Positions 1-9,525 are shown, counted from the first letter of the stretch. The stretch is 18,753 bases of DNA from Cyclospora cayetanensis (GCF_002999335.1 NW_020312291.1:1-18753), one strand, 5' to 3'. Numbers and translations are program-made. Notes: a model not told the origin generated them from the letters alone.

Positions 1-591
1 TACCCGCCGGGCCCCTCCTCCCCGCCCCCCCCCCGCCTGGGGCAGCTGAAACTGACACTGCCCCGCGAAAAACACCTTTGGATGCACTCTGCAAACATAA
101 CAGACAATATAATTGTATATAAAAAAATGCATATTTTCAAAAAAATATGCAGATGTATACACAAAAATATACATACGTATGTACAAACAAAAATCTATAT
201 ATAACTATATATACACACACAAAAATATACATATATAAAAATATATATACATATACTCTTAGGAGTAACCCTTTGTTTAGAAAAATCCCCCCCTTTCCTG
301 CCCGTTCCCCAACCTTCCTTCCCCCCCCCCCCCCGCAGCCTCCCCCTGAATAACACCAGTAGGCAGCGCTACTAGCGCCACAACATCTCGATCCCTCTAA
401 ACCTGTCGCCAGCCTGATCGACGTCAGGAGGAACAGCCTTCTGCCACGAGAAAAGGCTCACGATGAGCCTGATGTATCCTACACCCCTACGTCCACGGGT
501 TCTACGCTATGATGAACTATGCAACGCAGAACCAAGCCTCCGGCATGTACATTAAAAATACAGTCAAATTTCCACACCCACCAGAGGATAC
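1..591. other. Left-edge region: start of intron 7 of the PHD/ISWI gene, AT and poly-C simple sequence
   Basis: Exon 7 ends ATCAAGATGC|GTATCC, where ISWI motors normally continue with an Arg codon and then a Cys-Asn-His-Pro stretch. I found no minus-strand exon of that form here, so the next exon probably lies outside the window. The stretch holds AT/AC microsatellite sequence at about 100-262 and C-runs near 26-37 and 320-336. A tract ending TATGTTTGCAG on the minus strand near 90 could be an acceptor, but the peptide after it does not fit the family. Confidence 0.55.
100..262. repeat. AT/AC-rich microsatellite region
   Basis: Imperfect ATATAC, ATACATAT and ACAC units with A-runs fill this stretch. 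There is no stable period and it sits in the presumed intron at the left edge. Confidence 0.8.
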
Positions 592-3500
592 GCATCTTGA
601 TAACAAGTCCGAGCATCTTCCTGAAGTTGACTCGCGCCGAGTTCGATCTTGCTTCCTCCTGCAGAGACTTTATTTCCAAGAGTCTGCGATACCATCGGGC
701 AGTCAAATCCGATATGGGAAGCCAGATGTCGTGAAAAACCTTGCGGGGAAGCGCAATCGCTTGCTCCTTGAGCCGCCTCAACATGACTCTGTCGAGCAGC
801 TGCCGAATCTTGTTCAAGTCTTCCTGCTTGAACATCGTGTCCACATCCATGTCTGCCAATGCTGCTGCCTTTGAACGACTTCGCGCTGGCTTGGCACCAG
901 ATTTCGCCGCCGCAGTTTTTGCATTTTGAGCGAATGCCTGCAGGCTCAGACACGAAGGCAGACGTGCACCAATGTCGGCGCACGAAAAGTTTTTTGCTTC
1001 GCATGCACCAGCACCAAGCCCCACCCCCCTCCCACGGCAGCACCCACACATGCACATCTCTAGCAATAAACACATTTCCATATCTATGCCCTTGACTCTA
1101 ATCCCGCGTAGACAAGCTTTCGCTAAAATGATACGCAGTGCGAAACACCGCCATGGGGCCTTCTTTTCATGCGCAAACCAAGAGACGCACTTGCTCAATC
1201 ACGAGCGAGTCGCGAAAGACGTCTGGCATCAAGAAGTTTATGAGCGTAAATAGCTCCTGCGCATTATTTTGCAACGGCGTGCCCGTGAGGAGGAGTCGCA
1301 TGTTTCCTTGCACTCTGTCCAGAGAATGCCGAATCGCTCCAGAGGCGTTCTTGATGCGATGCGCCTCATCTGCAGCGAGCCACAAAAAATCAAATTGTGA
1401 AAAAAGCTGCAGACGGAAGTTCAAGCCCAAACACGGCTCCCTAAAGGCGGTAGGTGGGAGCGAAAGCCTTGAGGTGTCACGACAGCCACCACTGGAACGC
1501 CCTCCACGTCTCGCTGCTGCCTCAGCAGCAACAGCAACAACAGCAACAACGCTCCGCTATGTAAAAAGCGCAGGGTAAGCTCCATCACCAAGAACGGCAG
1601 GCAGCTCAGCCGCATGCGGCGCTCGATTCGACAAAGCCTTCTCCCTTCCCCCCCGTTCCCGCTCAAGCGTCGCATGTACCGAGCACGATGCATTGCCAAT
1701 GGGGAATCTGCTCCACGAAGAACTCCTCCTCGCTCTTCACCGTCTCGTACGTTGTCACATACAAATCATAAAGCCCTTTGGCTGCCACTGAAAACATTGC
1801 CACAACACGCATCAACACCCAGCGACTCTCCGCGACGATGTGTCTTGGCTCCTTTCCCGCATCCCGCTAACGCATCCCCATATCAGCAGCAAGTACGAAG
1901 GCACCAATCCGCATTAGAAACTGTCTCTCTCTACCTCCCTTGCACTACCTATCTATCTCTCCATCTCAATCTCTCCCTCCCCCTGTCTGCGAGAAAGCGA
2001 AAAAACGACGGCCAAGAGGCGCCTCGCATTCGAAACAGAACGCCGCTTCTGCGTTCTGCTGCCTTCACCCTCTCAAGCAAGCAAGCCTTTGCCCCCTTCC
2101 TTCCTCTTTCTCTCTCTTTCTCTCTCTTTCTACCCCAATCTCTCCCCAAGGCATACGTCTGTCTTGCATGGCGTGTTGCCGCTCATTCCGCGAGCCGCAA
2201 ATCTTGATGTGGGTTAGAGAGGGGGTAAAGCGATGAATCTCATGTAGCCAATTGCCAACCGTAGACAAGGGAACAACAATCAGATGCGGTCCGTCCACCT
2301 TCATCGCGCTTAAATAGGAGAGAAAACACAACGTCTGAATTGTTTTACCAAGCCCTGCATGCCAACCCCCGCACACCAAGCAGCATGCGCAGCACATGCA
2401 GAAAGAGCGCCACTCAGCCAGTCAGACAGCTGAGTGGGTGTGTGTGTGTGTAGCAGAGAACGCGAAAAAGCAAAAGGAACGCTAGTAGCAGCAGCCACGC
2501 AGAGCAGCTACACAGCGAAGCGCCTACGCATCCATGACCAAACGCACAAACACTAAAACGTTCGCACACGTCCTCTATTCCCCGCCACCATGCATATATA
2601 TGTATATGGACGTCGTTATCATCAGAAGCGGATCTTTGAAAGGATTTCGGCACCCCTCTCCCACGATAGCCTCCCCTTTTCCCTCCCTCTTCCCCTTCAG
2701 CGCTCGCCCCCACTGCACTCCATTTCGCCCGTGCCTTCGCCAGTTTCGCCACAAGGGGTCAAAAGCCTCGCCGAGCACATCGCAAAACAGCGCGCATACC
2801 CATTTCGTCGGCAAGAATAGCGCCTCCCGTCAAAAAAGATCGCAAAAGCCAGTCAACACCTTCTTCTTGATGCGGTTTGAGCGTAATTCCATCTCGGAGC
2901 GGCATGCCTTCAATAGGACGACCTGATGCGTGACGACACGACCTATACGCTCGCCTCGTGAACTTCTCTGCCTCCTCGACCGCTTCATCCTCGAGCTGCT
3001 CCAAGACATCGGAGAGAGAACGCTCCACAGAGAGACGCGAGACACTCGCCCCCCCTCCCCCCCCACGACCTCCCCGACGTCCAGCTGGTGCGGCGATGTT
3101 TGCTGAGAAAAAAAGACACTCGCAGTTTTTACACCATCGGCGTCTTCCCCACGCAGACGAACAGCCCTTAAGACCTCTGACACCGCTTGCCTCTCCTGTC
3201 TCTTCAAAGAAGGAAAAAGACGCGCGCCGAAGCGGCAGAAAAACAAACATCACCAGGCATGAGAGAGGCTAGGAGGAAGCCTCCTCAGCCGTTCAAAGAA
3301 TCCTATATGGACTGCAGTGCAAATCGAGGCAGATGCCACCTCCTCTCCTCTCCCCCCTTCCACAACGGTGTTTTCTCCGGTGCATTCGGCTGTCCTTCTC
3401 TTTCTCTCCTTTCTCTCCCACTTAGACCAACAACAACCCCACCACCACCCTTTCCCCTCCCCCTCCCCCCTTCCTCTTCCTCCTTGCCCCCAATCTCCAC

Positions 3501-5136
3501 ACGAACACACGCACACACCCTCGCATGTGCACACATATATATAAATACATACAATGCACATACGCACACACATATATATAAATACATACAATGCACATAC
3601 GCACACACATACATATACAAATACATACGCAGCCACCAACGAGAGGGCAACAAAACAGCAGGCGACGTACCCTTGAGCGTTCTGGCGAGCGCCTGTAGGA
3701 TCTTTGGATTCACGAACGGTCCCAAGTCTTTTTGATGGACGACGAGGAATCTGTTTCTGTAGCGCATGATCTTGGTTCTGAAGCGTTCGTAGTTTCTGGC
3801 TCGTTCCTTTCGCTTCGTTTCGATTTCTTGTCGCGTCCATCGCTTGTGCATTTGATTGGCGAGGGGATCAAACCCCTTGCACACAGGGCACTCCCACTCC
3901 TCGCCAATTGAATCCCAGTCGACATCCACGAGACACGACGGATGAAAAGAATTCACGCAAAAGTCACAACCCAGCAGCTTTCCAGGCCGTTGACAGACAT
4001 AGCAAGTGCTGCTGTTCACTCCGTCTCCTCGCCGAGGCGCAGTGGCTCCCCTCCCTAAGCGGCGAATCTCGTCGGTGTTAAATCCCGCGGGATTGCAGTC
4101 GGGGCAAAACCACTTCTCCTCGTCAGGCTCGATCGTCAGCTTCAAACAAGACATGTGATACGAATGTGGACACCCGTCACACATGATCAGCTTCCCGCCA
4201 GACTCGTCCTCGATGTCGGCCTGTAACAAACGGACATTCATTCGTGTGCAAGCCAACGTACAGACATATACATACACATGCATGTACATGAATAGATGTG
4301 CACGTATGTGTATACGTGCGCATACGTATAGAGAGAGAAGAGAAAACATACAAACGGTCAGAGAGACAGAGAGAGAAGGAAAAACAGATGGAAATACAAA
4401 CACCAAGACAGTCACACATGTAAATGTATAGAGGCGCTGTGCGGTGTCCATAGTGAAGTGCAAACGAGGCAGTTCTTTCTCGGCAGCCGCGCGGCAGCTT
4501 CAAGAGAGAGACACAGAGAGAGAGAGTCAGAGAGCTTGCAAGGTGGACGGAGGAGGGGCAAGCCACAGCAAAAAAGTGTAGGTGCAAACAGATTCGGCAG
4601 AGGCTTTCATCGATGCGCATTCTCCAGGAGCAGTCGACGCAACTCAGAGAGATGCCACAAGTCATGACTTGGAAAGCGGCGAGAATCTGAGGTGTCACTA
4701 CACCGCGCTCCCTTCCTGCCTCCTCGTTCTCTCCGACATCAGGAAACAGGGGGTTCGCAGTCGAAAAAGGCCGTGTGTGGCTTGCCTTTCTGCACAAAAA
4801 GCACTTGTCGTCATTCGTGATTTCGTCTTCTTCAGCCTCCTCCAGACACTGCGGACAAAGCCAGCTGTTCAGATCGACGACTTCGCCGGAAGCGACGATA
4901 GCCTCCTGCTGGAGGCACTCCATGTGGAATCGTTTGGGGCACGCAGTGCATTCTACGACGGAATCCTCGCTTCTGCTGACGCTGTCTCTGCAAATGTGGC
5001 ACCACATGGCGCCTCCGCGTCGCCTCCCCACAGCGCCGATGTGCGAACCGGCTAGCAGATCATCTGCTGCGGCTTCGCGTGCAGCGCAAGACCGTTGCGG
5101 TCTTCCGCGCGCTTTGCTGCTGCTGCTGCCTGCCAT
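592..5136 (-). CDS. Triple-PHD-finger ISWI/SNF2-type chromatin remodelling ATPase (3' partial)
   Basis: Seven exons read in one phase-consistent chain: 5136-4786, 4220-3671, 3102-2800, 2354-2157, 1787-1680, 1369-1191, 937-592, giving about 678 residues before the left edge. Three C4HC3 PHD fingers come first, at about residues 46-97, 112-159 and 190-231; PHDs usually read histone tails. A Gly/Arg-rich linker and acidic helix lead into the SNF2 motor: LKPHQEEGVDWLL, P-loop ADEMGLGKT (about 398-406), motif Ia VVPLSTVGNW, DEAH box (504-507), motif III LLLTGTPLQNN, then LRRLKEQ and the WYRRLL helix. DEAHRIKN and LMPDVF fit ISWI better than CHD or Mi-2. The start ATG has AAA before and G after, with an in-frame TAG ten codons upstream. 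Lobe 2, and any HAND-SANT-SLIDE, would lie beyond the window, so ISWI rather than a PHD-bearing Mi-2 relative is inferred from motor similarity. Expected in the nucleus, sliding nucleosomes with ATP. Confidence 0.88.
938..2799 (-). other. Introns 3-6 of the PHD/ISWI gene
   Basis: Four introns lie between the motor-domain exons: 2799-2355 (GTATGC...GCAG), 2156-1788 (GTATGC...TTTTCAG), 1679-1370 (GTACAT...GCTGCAG) and 1190-938 (GTGCGT...CTGCAG). The first three are phase 1 and the last is phase 0, and every junction restores a recognised SNF2 motif or an uninterrupted frame. Intron 3 contains a (GT)n tract at about 2436-2451. Intron 4 contains CTCT/TTTC tracts at about 1920-1985 and 2100-2135, which appear as GA-rich sequence on the coding strand. 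The span given covers the exons between these introns as well. Confidence 0.75.
3103..3670 (-). other. Intron 2 of the PHD/ISWI gene with an internal tandem repeat
   Basis: The donor is GTACGT after AAGG and the acceptor is a long T/C tract ending TTTCTCAG before CAAACATCG. Exon 2 ends one base into a codon and exon 3 supplies the other two, giving Ala. The intron holds a roughly 37-bp tandem repeat at about 3530-3628 and pyrimidine- and purine-rich stretches at about 3335-3500. Confidence 0.75.
3530..3628. repeat. 37-bp tandem repeat, about 2.7 copies, AT/CA rich
   Basis: The motif ACATATATATAAATACATAC followed by AATGCACATACGCACAC occurs twice in succession. A third, shortened and mutated copy follows. 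It lies wholly inside intron 2 of the PHD/ISWI gene. Confidence 0.85.
4221..4785 (-). other. Intron 1 of the PHD/ISWI gene, GC-AG type
   Basis: The donor reads AAAG|GCAAGC and the acceptor TTGTTACAG|GCC. No GT donor near the end of exon 1 restores the second PHD finger, while the GC donor joins CFLCRK directly to ADIEDESGG and gives normal PHD spacing. The 565-bp intron holds CATG/TATG-type simple sequence at about 4258-4330 and GA-rich tracts at about 4331-4385 and 4500-4535. GC-AG introns are a known minor class spliced by the major spliceosome. Confidence 0.75.
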
Positions 5137-7935
5137 TTTCCTGCTCCAGCGCGTGCTTGCTCCCTAGAGGAGCATCAGAGAACCCCTGGAGGAGCCGTCC
5201 CCAAAGCCATAATACTTTGGTAGACGAGTGAAGCGCAAGGAGGAAGGCAGGAGGCGAGCAGCCGGCGGCGCGACTTGCAGCCGAGGGAGGCTTCTGTGGC
5301 GCGAGCCTCTCTGCGTCTGCCTGCCGGGGAAGGCTCTGTGCCTCCCCGCCCTTGCCGCTCCTGCTGCTTCTGGTGTCAAGACAGGGGACGGAGTGGTGCA
5401 GGAAGGAGGGGCAGGAAAGCGGGGAGAGGCTCGGAGGCTGCGGGGTTCGATTTCTGGGAGGCCGTCCTCGAGAGCAATGCTCAAAGGCTGGCAGGATTTC
5501 GGCGAGTTCGAAGGGAAGATAGAGCCGTGCACCACTCTGCGCGCCGCATGAACTGCCTGCAGGTGCTTGCTGCTGCGCGTTAGAAGCGGCGGTTCGGTGC
5601 GAGAGGCAGCCTTGTCGGGGCGCCGCCTCCGCTCAGTCCGCCGGTGAGAGCAACAATTGGGCGTCTTGCAGCGGCGAGTGCTCGGTGTTACTGCAGAAGA
5701 GAGTGCGAGAGGCTGCCGGTGCTGCAGCGGCAGCAGCGGCGTCTGCTGCTGCCGGCGCTACGGGCTTGCGGGAGGGCCGTTGCGGCGCGAGGTGGGTCCG
5801 AAGGCGATGAGATTAGAGGGAAACAGAGGGTGAAGAAAACAAGAAACAGAGGATGCAGCAACTGCGAAGCTCTCCCGAGCCGCGCCAGCAGCGGGCTGCC
5901 GGTGTCGCTGGGCAGCAGAAAGGAATGAGCGCGGGGTAGAGGGGGGCGTTGATGGGTGCTTCTACGGAGGGAGTTCGAGGGCGGTGTAGCTCTCGCTGAA
6001 CCGCAATGGGGAGTGGATGAATGTATGCGAAGGAGACGGAGAAGCCATTACGCGCCAGTTGCTGTCTTTAAAGCGGCCAGAGACACATTAGCAGTGCGAA
6101 CGCAGAGACGGCCCTCCCAAGGCGAGTGTGATCTCTCGCGCTGCCGCTGGCTCCTTCGAACAGTCGCAGCGGAACCCGTCTTCACGCGCCGCGCTTCTCT
6201 GCCTACGAAATGTCTTTACGCCATTCCTCACCATTATTTCCATCAATCCAAGCAGCCCCTCCACGCATTGCGGCGCAAGCCAGCAGCAGCAGCCCAGAGA
6301 CTTTGCAGGCTACAGAGCCGACGCGGCTGCACCACTCCAACACTCCAGCGTATAAGCCCTGCAGCAGTTGCTCCCCCCCCACCCCTCCACGACGTTTTTG
6401 CAGCCGCGTTTTTAGCAGACAATCCGGATGCACGCATTACTTGCTCATTCTCCGTGTTTCTCCTCGGAAGCCCCTCGCCTTTCGCTGCGTTGCTGCAGGA
6501 TTTGGCTGGAGTCTTGCCGTGTTACACCTAGTCCTAGCGCCTCTCCTCGCTTCCTCACTCCTGTGCAAATCTCGCCTGCAACTGCGCCTCCTTCTTTCCC
6601 GTGAAACGCCCACCGAGCTCCCTCTGCAATCCGCTTCTACTGGGAACTGGGGGGCCCCCTGCGCCGCGTTTTCGCCGCGGCAATCTGTTTGGGGTCGCTT
6701 TCCGCGATTTCGCTCTGGCCTGGCTGGACCCCCGCAAGGGTGAATCCGCCGTTGCTCGGAGGCGTATGCGGCTTTAGAACGGAGCTGCGGGGGTGGCAGA
6801 GGGATCCCTTTGTTGGGTGGACGGGGAATGACGGTAGTCTTCTCTGTGGGGGGAAAGCTGTACCGGCTGATCATCAAGGTGATGGCTAGAACGCCAGTCG
6901 CCAAGCTTTAATGGCTTCCTTTCGTGTGGAAACGGAGGCGTCGTTCCAGCATAGTTCGCGCCGCTCATCAAAACACGCGAACGCTGCACCCTGTAAGCTG
7001 GGTGGTCGCTCAAAGGCTAGCTGCTTCATGCTTTCTCAGGCATTCGCGTACGCACCAAAGGACATTCAAATATATTTGGGTGTGCTATGTGTTGACGAGT
7101 TCCCCTTTATGTTCAGAATCTTGAAAAGTTTCCGGTTTTCCCTTGATTCTGCTGCATGCTAAATGGGCTGTCTGCCTTTTCACCTAGCGTGTTGACGCAG
7201 TGCGCCCCCTTGACTCTTTCCACGTGGATCTACGGGTATTTTAGCTTCTCCGTGTCATCTGGGTAGGCTACTGAGGGAGTCCTGCTATGGAATGAGGATG
7301 GCAGTGCGCAGTTGCTGAGAGACTTCCATGTGCGCCTCCCGTAGTAGCACACTCACGTGGTTGTTCATGATCGATTCTACGGCACCTATTGAATCTGAAT
7401 AGGGAAGCACAATTGGGCACTATCTAGGCGGTTGATCATTCCGAAAGGGCTAAAGTGAGGTGTTTGGCTGCTCAGCGACCTGTTTCCGGTTTCACTGTAG
7501 TTCGTTCAACTTCGGCGGAGGGCGTGTTGCCCACCGTTTGCAGATATACCGCAATCATCCACGGGCTTGCCCCTGCACCGATGTCAGCGCTGTTTTACTG
7601 CGCGTAATCTACTGACCACCTATGAGGCATCACCCATAACAGGCATGCGTATCGGTTGACGCAGCCTTAGCAAAATGATCCTCTTGAGGTTTAAAGGCTT
7701 TTTCGCACCCTCATGGCGGCATCAGCGACACTTTGTTACTGCGAAAAGCCCGCAGTGCAGCCCTTAAAAGGCTCTACAATGCTGATATTGTGCACACAGA
7801 CTTCTCCCCCCCAAATGCGAAACACTCGCGCCCACCGGAAACAGACAGTCGGCGCTGGATCTGTTCGTTTACACGGCGGACGGGGGACTGTTTGGTTTGT
7901 TTGTCAGTGAGAAGGGGCACAGCTGGAAGTGCCGC
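5137..7935. other. Spacer between the PHD/ISWI gene and the QCR9-like gene
   Basis: This 2.8-kb stretch lies upstream of the PHD/ISWI start and downstream of the QCR9-like stop, so it should hold the promoter and 5' leader of the former and the 3' end of the latter. About 5170-6740 is GC-rich with CTG/GCAG clusters, and from 6900 on it is less GC-biased with many stops. A 124-codon open stretch without ATG (5535-5164, minus) ends at the TAG ten codons before the PHD/ISWI ATG and may be leader sequence. AGAGACG at 6104-6110 resembles the WGAGACG promoter element known from Toxoplasma, but one copy proves little. Apart from a doubtful short frame near 6968, I see no gene. Confidence 0.5.
6437..6968 (-). 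other. Possible short membrane-protein frame broken by one base (doubtful)
   Basis: An ATG at 6968 opens 21 codons starting MSGANYAGTTPPFP and reaching KPLK at 6906. In the next frame, from 6904, the sequence reads LATGVLAITLMISRYSF, a plausible short membrane segment, followed by PPTEKTTVIPRPPNKG and a less protein-like tail to a stop at 6437. Ignoring one base at 6905 would join the two parts. As written, the ATG frame runs on to a stop at 6774 and gives 64 residues without a recognisable domain. It could be a pseudogene, a sequence error, two unrelated open stretches, or chance. I do not recognise the family. Confidence 0.22.
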
Positions 7936-8796
7936 TCAGTCCTCTTCGGAGTAGACGTATGGTACGTCGTTGTACAACTTCTGCAGTCGCAGCACACGGG
8001 AAGCACGCACCGAGACGCAGCACACCATTTACCCTTGGGGCACTGGTGCGATTCGGCGAACGCCGAACCGCAGTTTCAAACACCATTCAAAAAACACGGC
8101 CTTACCCCATGGTTGACAGATCTCCAGATTTTGTTCCAAGTTTCACTCCATACGAAGGATGTGATCATGCCGCCGCTTACTACAAACATCCAGTAGGACC
8201 AGTTGTTCTTCAGAACGCAGTCATACAGCCTGCAGTGATGCGTGCACCCAGGCATACCCAGACCACACCGTGGCCAAGAACATGAAGCAGTCATTCCCGG
8301 CTATCTTTTCAGCAGCAAGTAACAATCTGGACTTCAAGTGAGGAGCTACTTGTATACAAAAAGGCGCAGGAGCTGGTGAGGCGCTCGTCGCCCAAACAAT
8401 ACCATGAACACGCCAAAGTACCCTTTCGAGAACAACCAGAGGCGTATGCTACGCGGGAGGCACACGCCACGGTAGCCACCATGGCACCAGAACTACCCTC
8501 TTCAAATGCGCAAAAGGGCATATTTCGCCAGAAAATAGGGAGCAAAAAAAACATCGTGCTAGGAGTTCAAAGGTACAGCGAGCATACTTGGTGGCATTGA
8601 GAAGGCGGAAGAAGGGGGCCAAGACGTCCTTATCCTTGCGACTGTTCTTCAGGCCCTTCCAAATCCAGGCTGGGTAATCATCTGCAAACGGATTTCCAAA
8701 TCGCATGTTCTTAAATATGCCCTTGCTCGGACCGGAGTGCCCAGCGGGTGCTGCTGCCAGGCAGAGCCGCGAGAAGCGGAAAAATCCCTGCATCAT
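7936..8796 (-). CDS. QCR9: QCR9-like small subunit of mitochondrial cytochrome bc1 complex (complex III)
   Basis: Three exons, 8796-8588, 8229-8106 and 7980-7936, join through GTATGC...ACTGCAG and GTAAGG...ACTGCAG introns of 358 and 125 bp, giving 125 residues ending in TGA. Residues 71-116 follow the QCR9/UQCRX pattern: LYDCVLKNN, a membrane helix around WSYWMFVVSGGMITSFVW (80-97), an aromatic-rich WNKIW turn, then NHG|KLYNDV, which matches the family's conserved Asn-x-Gly-Lys-Leu-aromatic-x-Asp signature across the second junction. QCR9 sits in the inner mitochondrial membrane beside the Rieske protein and cytochrome c1 and helps complex assembly. The first 70 residues, starting MMQGFFRFSRLCLAAAP, look like a targeting sequence plus an added soluble part; yeast and animal QCR9 are only about 60-66 residues long. 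The start is the first of two adjacent ATGs; the second has the better -3 base. Confidence 0.8.
7981..8105 (-). other. Intron 2 of the QCR9-like gene
   Basis: Donor CATGGG|GTAAGG, close to the GTRAGT consensus, and acceptor GCGACTGCAG|AAG. It is phase 0 and 125 bp long. It splits the conserved C-terminal signature between Gly and Lys. Confidence 0.78.
8230..8587 (-). other. Intron 1 of the QCR9-like gene
   Basis: Donor ACCAA|GTATGCT and acceptor CATCACTGCAG|GCTG. Exon 1 ends with two bases of a Lys codon and exon 2 supplies the third, giving ATK-LYD. There is no simple repeat inside, unlike the introns of the two larger genes. Confidence 0.75.
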
Positions 8797-8854
8797 GAGG
8801 GCAAATCTTAGAAGACTAGAAACCAATTGAGGAATACTGCAAGCTGGGAGGGGA

Positions 8855-9013
8855 ATGGCGTTCAAACTCTTCCCGTTGCTGCTGGCGTGCCGACTTGCTG
8901 AGAGCAGCGACTTGCATGCAACGAACGGACGAAAGACCCACGGCTCTCACGGTAGTTCTCTCCCATCATCTGCACATGTATTCTCCCCTCCTACCTTATT
9001 TAAATCTACTTAA
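8855..9013 (+). CDS. Short ORF with signal-peptide-like start, divergent from QCR9 (doubtful)
   Basis: ATG at 8855 opens 52 codons to TAA. The peptide begins MAFKLFPLLLACRLAESSD, which looks like a cleavable signal sequence, and continues with a polar Ser/His-rich tail. A possible GTAGTT donor lies after CTCACG near 8951, so it could be a first exon, but I found no second exon that clearly fits. It is head to head with the QCR9-like start at 8796, 58 bp away, and may simply be leader or promoter sequence. I recognise no family. Confidence 0.18.
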   Translation: MAFKLFPLLLACRLAESSDLHATNGRKTHGSHGSSLPSSAHVFSPPTLFKST

Positions 9014-9408
9014 AGAATGCTTTTAAAGCATAGCTACGACCCTGGAGACTGCAGGCACCCTTTGGGATCGAGGAAAGTACTGTATTTCGAATGACGCTTT
9101 AACGTGGAAACTCGTCTAGGTAGCTCATGCGGCATCGAGGCGTTAGAGTGCGCTGCTGCTCGAGAGCTTACCCTCTACTCGTAGCCACCTTCCTAAAGTC
9201 GATACGTAGTACAGCTAATCATCCGAAGGCACGTAGGGCCGTGTGTATTTTGCATCTACATGCGTGTAAGTTGAAGGAAAAGCAGGAAAAATATGCGTGG
9301 ACATACTGCGTGCTCCATCTTATTCATTAAGCTTGACAGCTTTCGGACTCGACGTGCTTCGCCCAAAGGATTAAAATATACTTCGCTCGTCTAAAACTAT
9401 GTCGAGGG

Positions 9409-9525
9409 AAGCACGTGAGGCGACTGAGTACCAACCGACAACTTTACGACTCACGAATATGTTGTGTAAGCACGTGAGGCGACTGAGTACCAACCGACAA
9501 CTTTACGACTCACGAATATGTTGTG
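9409..9525. repeat. Exact 59-bp tandem duplication containing CACGTG
   Basis: The unit starting AAGCACGTGAGGCGACTGAG occurs at 9409-9467 and again at 9468-9525, identical over 58 positions with no break between copies. Each copy carries the palindrome CACGTG and ends in GAATATGTTGTG. The flanks differ, and nothing else in the window shares the unit. Confidence 0.95.

Noticed and set aside
1..90. Possible further exon of the PHD/ISWI gene after a TATGTTTGCAG acceptor on the minus strand.
   Set aside because: The peptide in the required phase does not show the expected Arg-x-Cys-Asn-His-Pro continuation and soon runs into Gly-rich sequence from the poly-C tract.
479..591. Continuation of the PHD/ISWI frame to a TAG at 479 as the true C-terminus.
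   Set aside because: It would end the protein in the middle of the SNF2 motor, just where the Cys-Asn-His-Pro segment is expected. A GTATCC donor sits at the point of divergence.
5400..5480. GGGGTTCGATTTC, resembling a tRNA T-arm.
   Set aside because: No pairing acceptor stem, D-arm or anticodon arm can be laid out around it on the plus strand.
5956..6743. Two long overlapping plus-strand open frames.
   Set aside because: They are rich in Arg, Ala, Ser and Pro, with no domain, no splice-supported continuation and no signal on either strand. They fit a stop-poor GC-rich promoter region.
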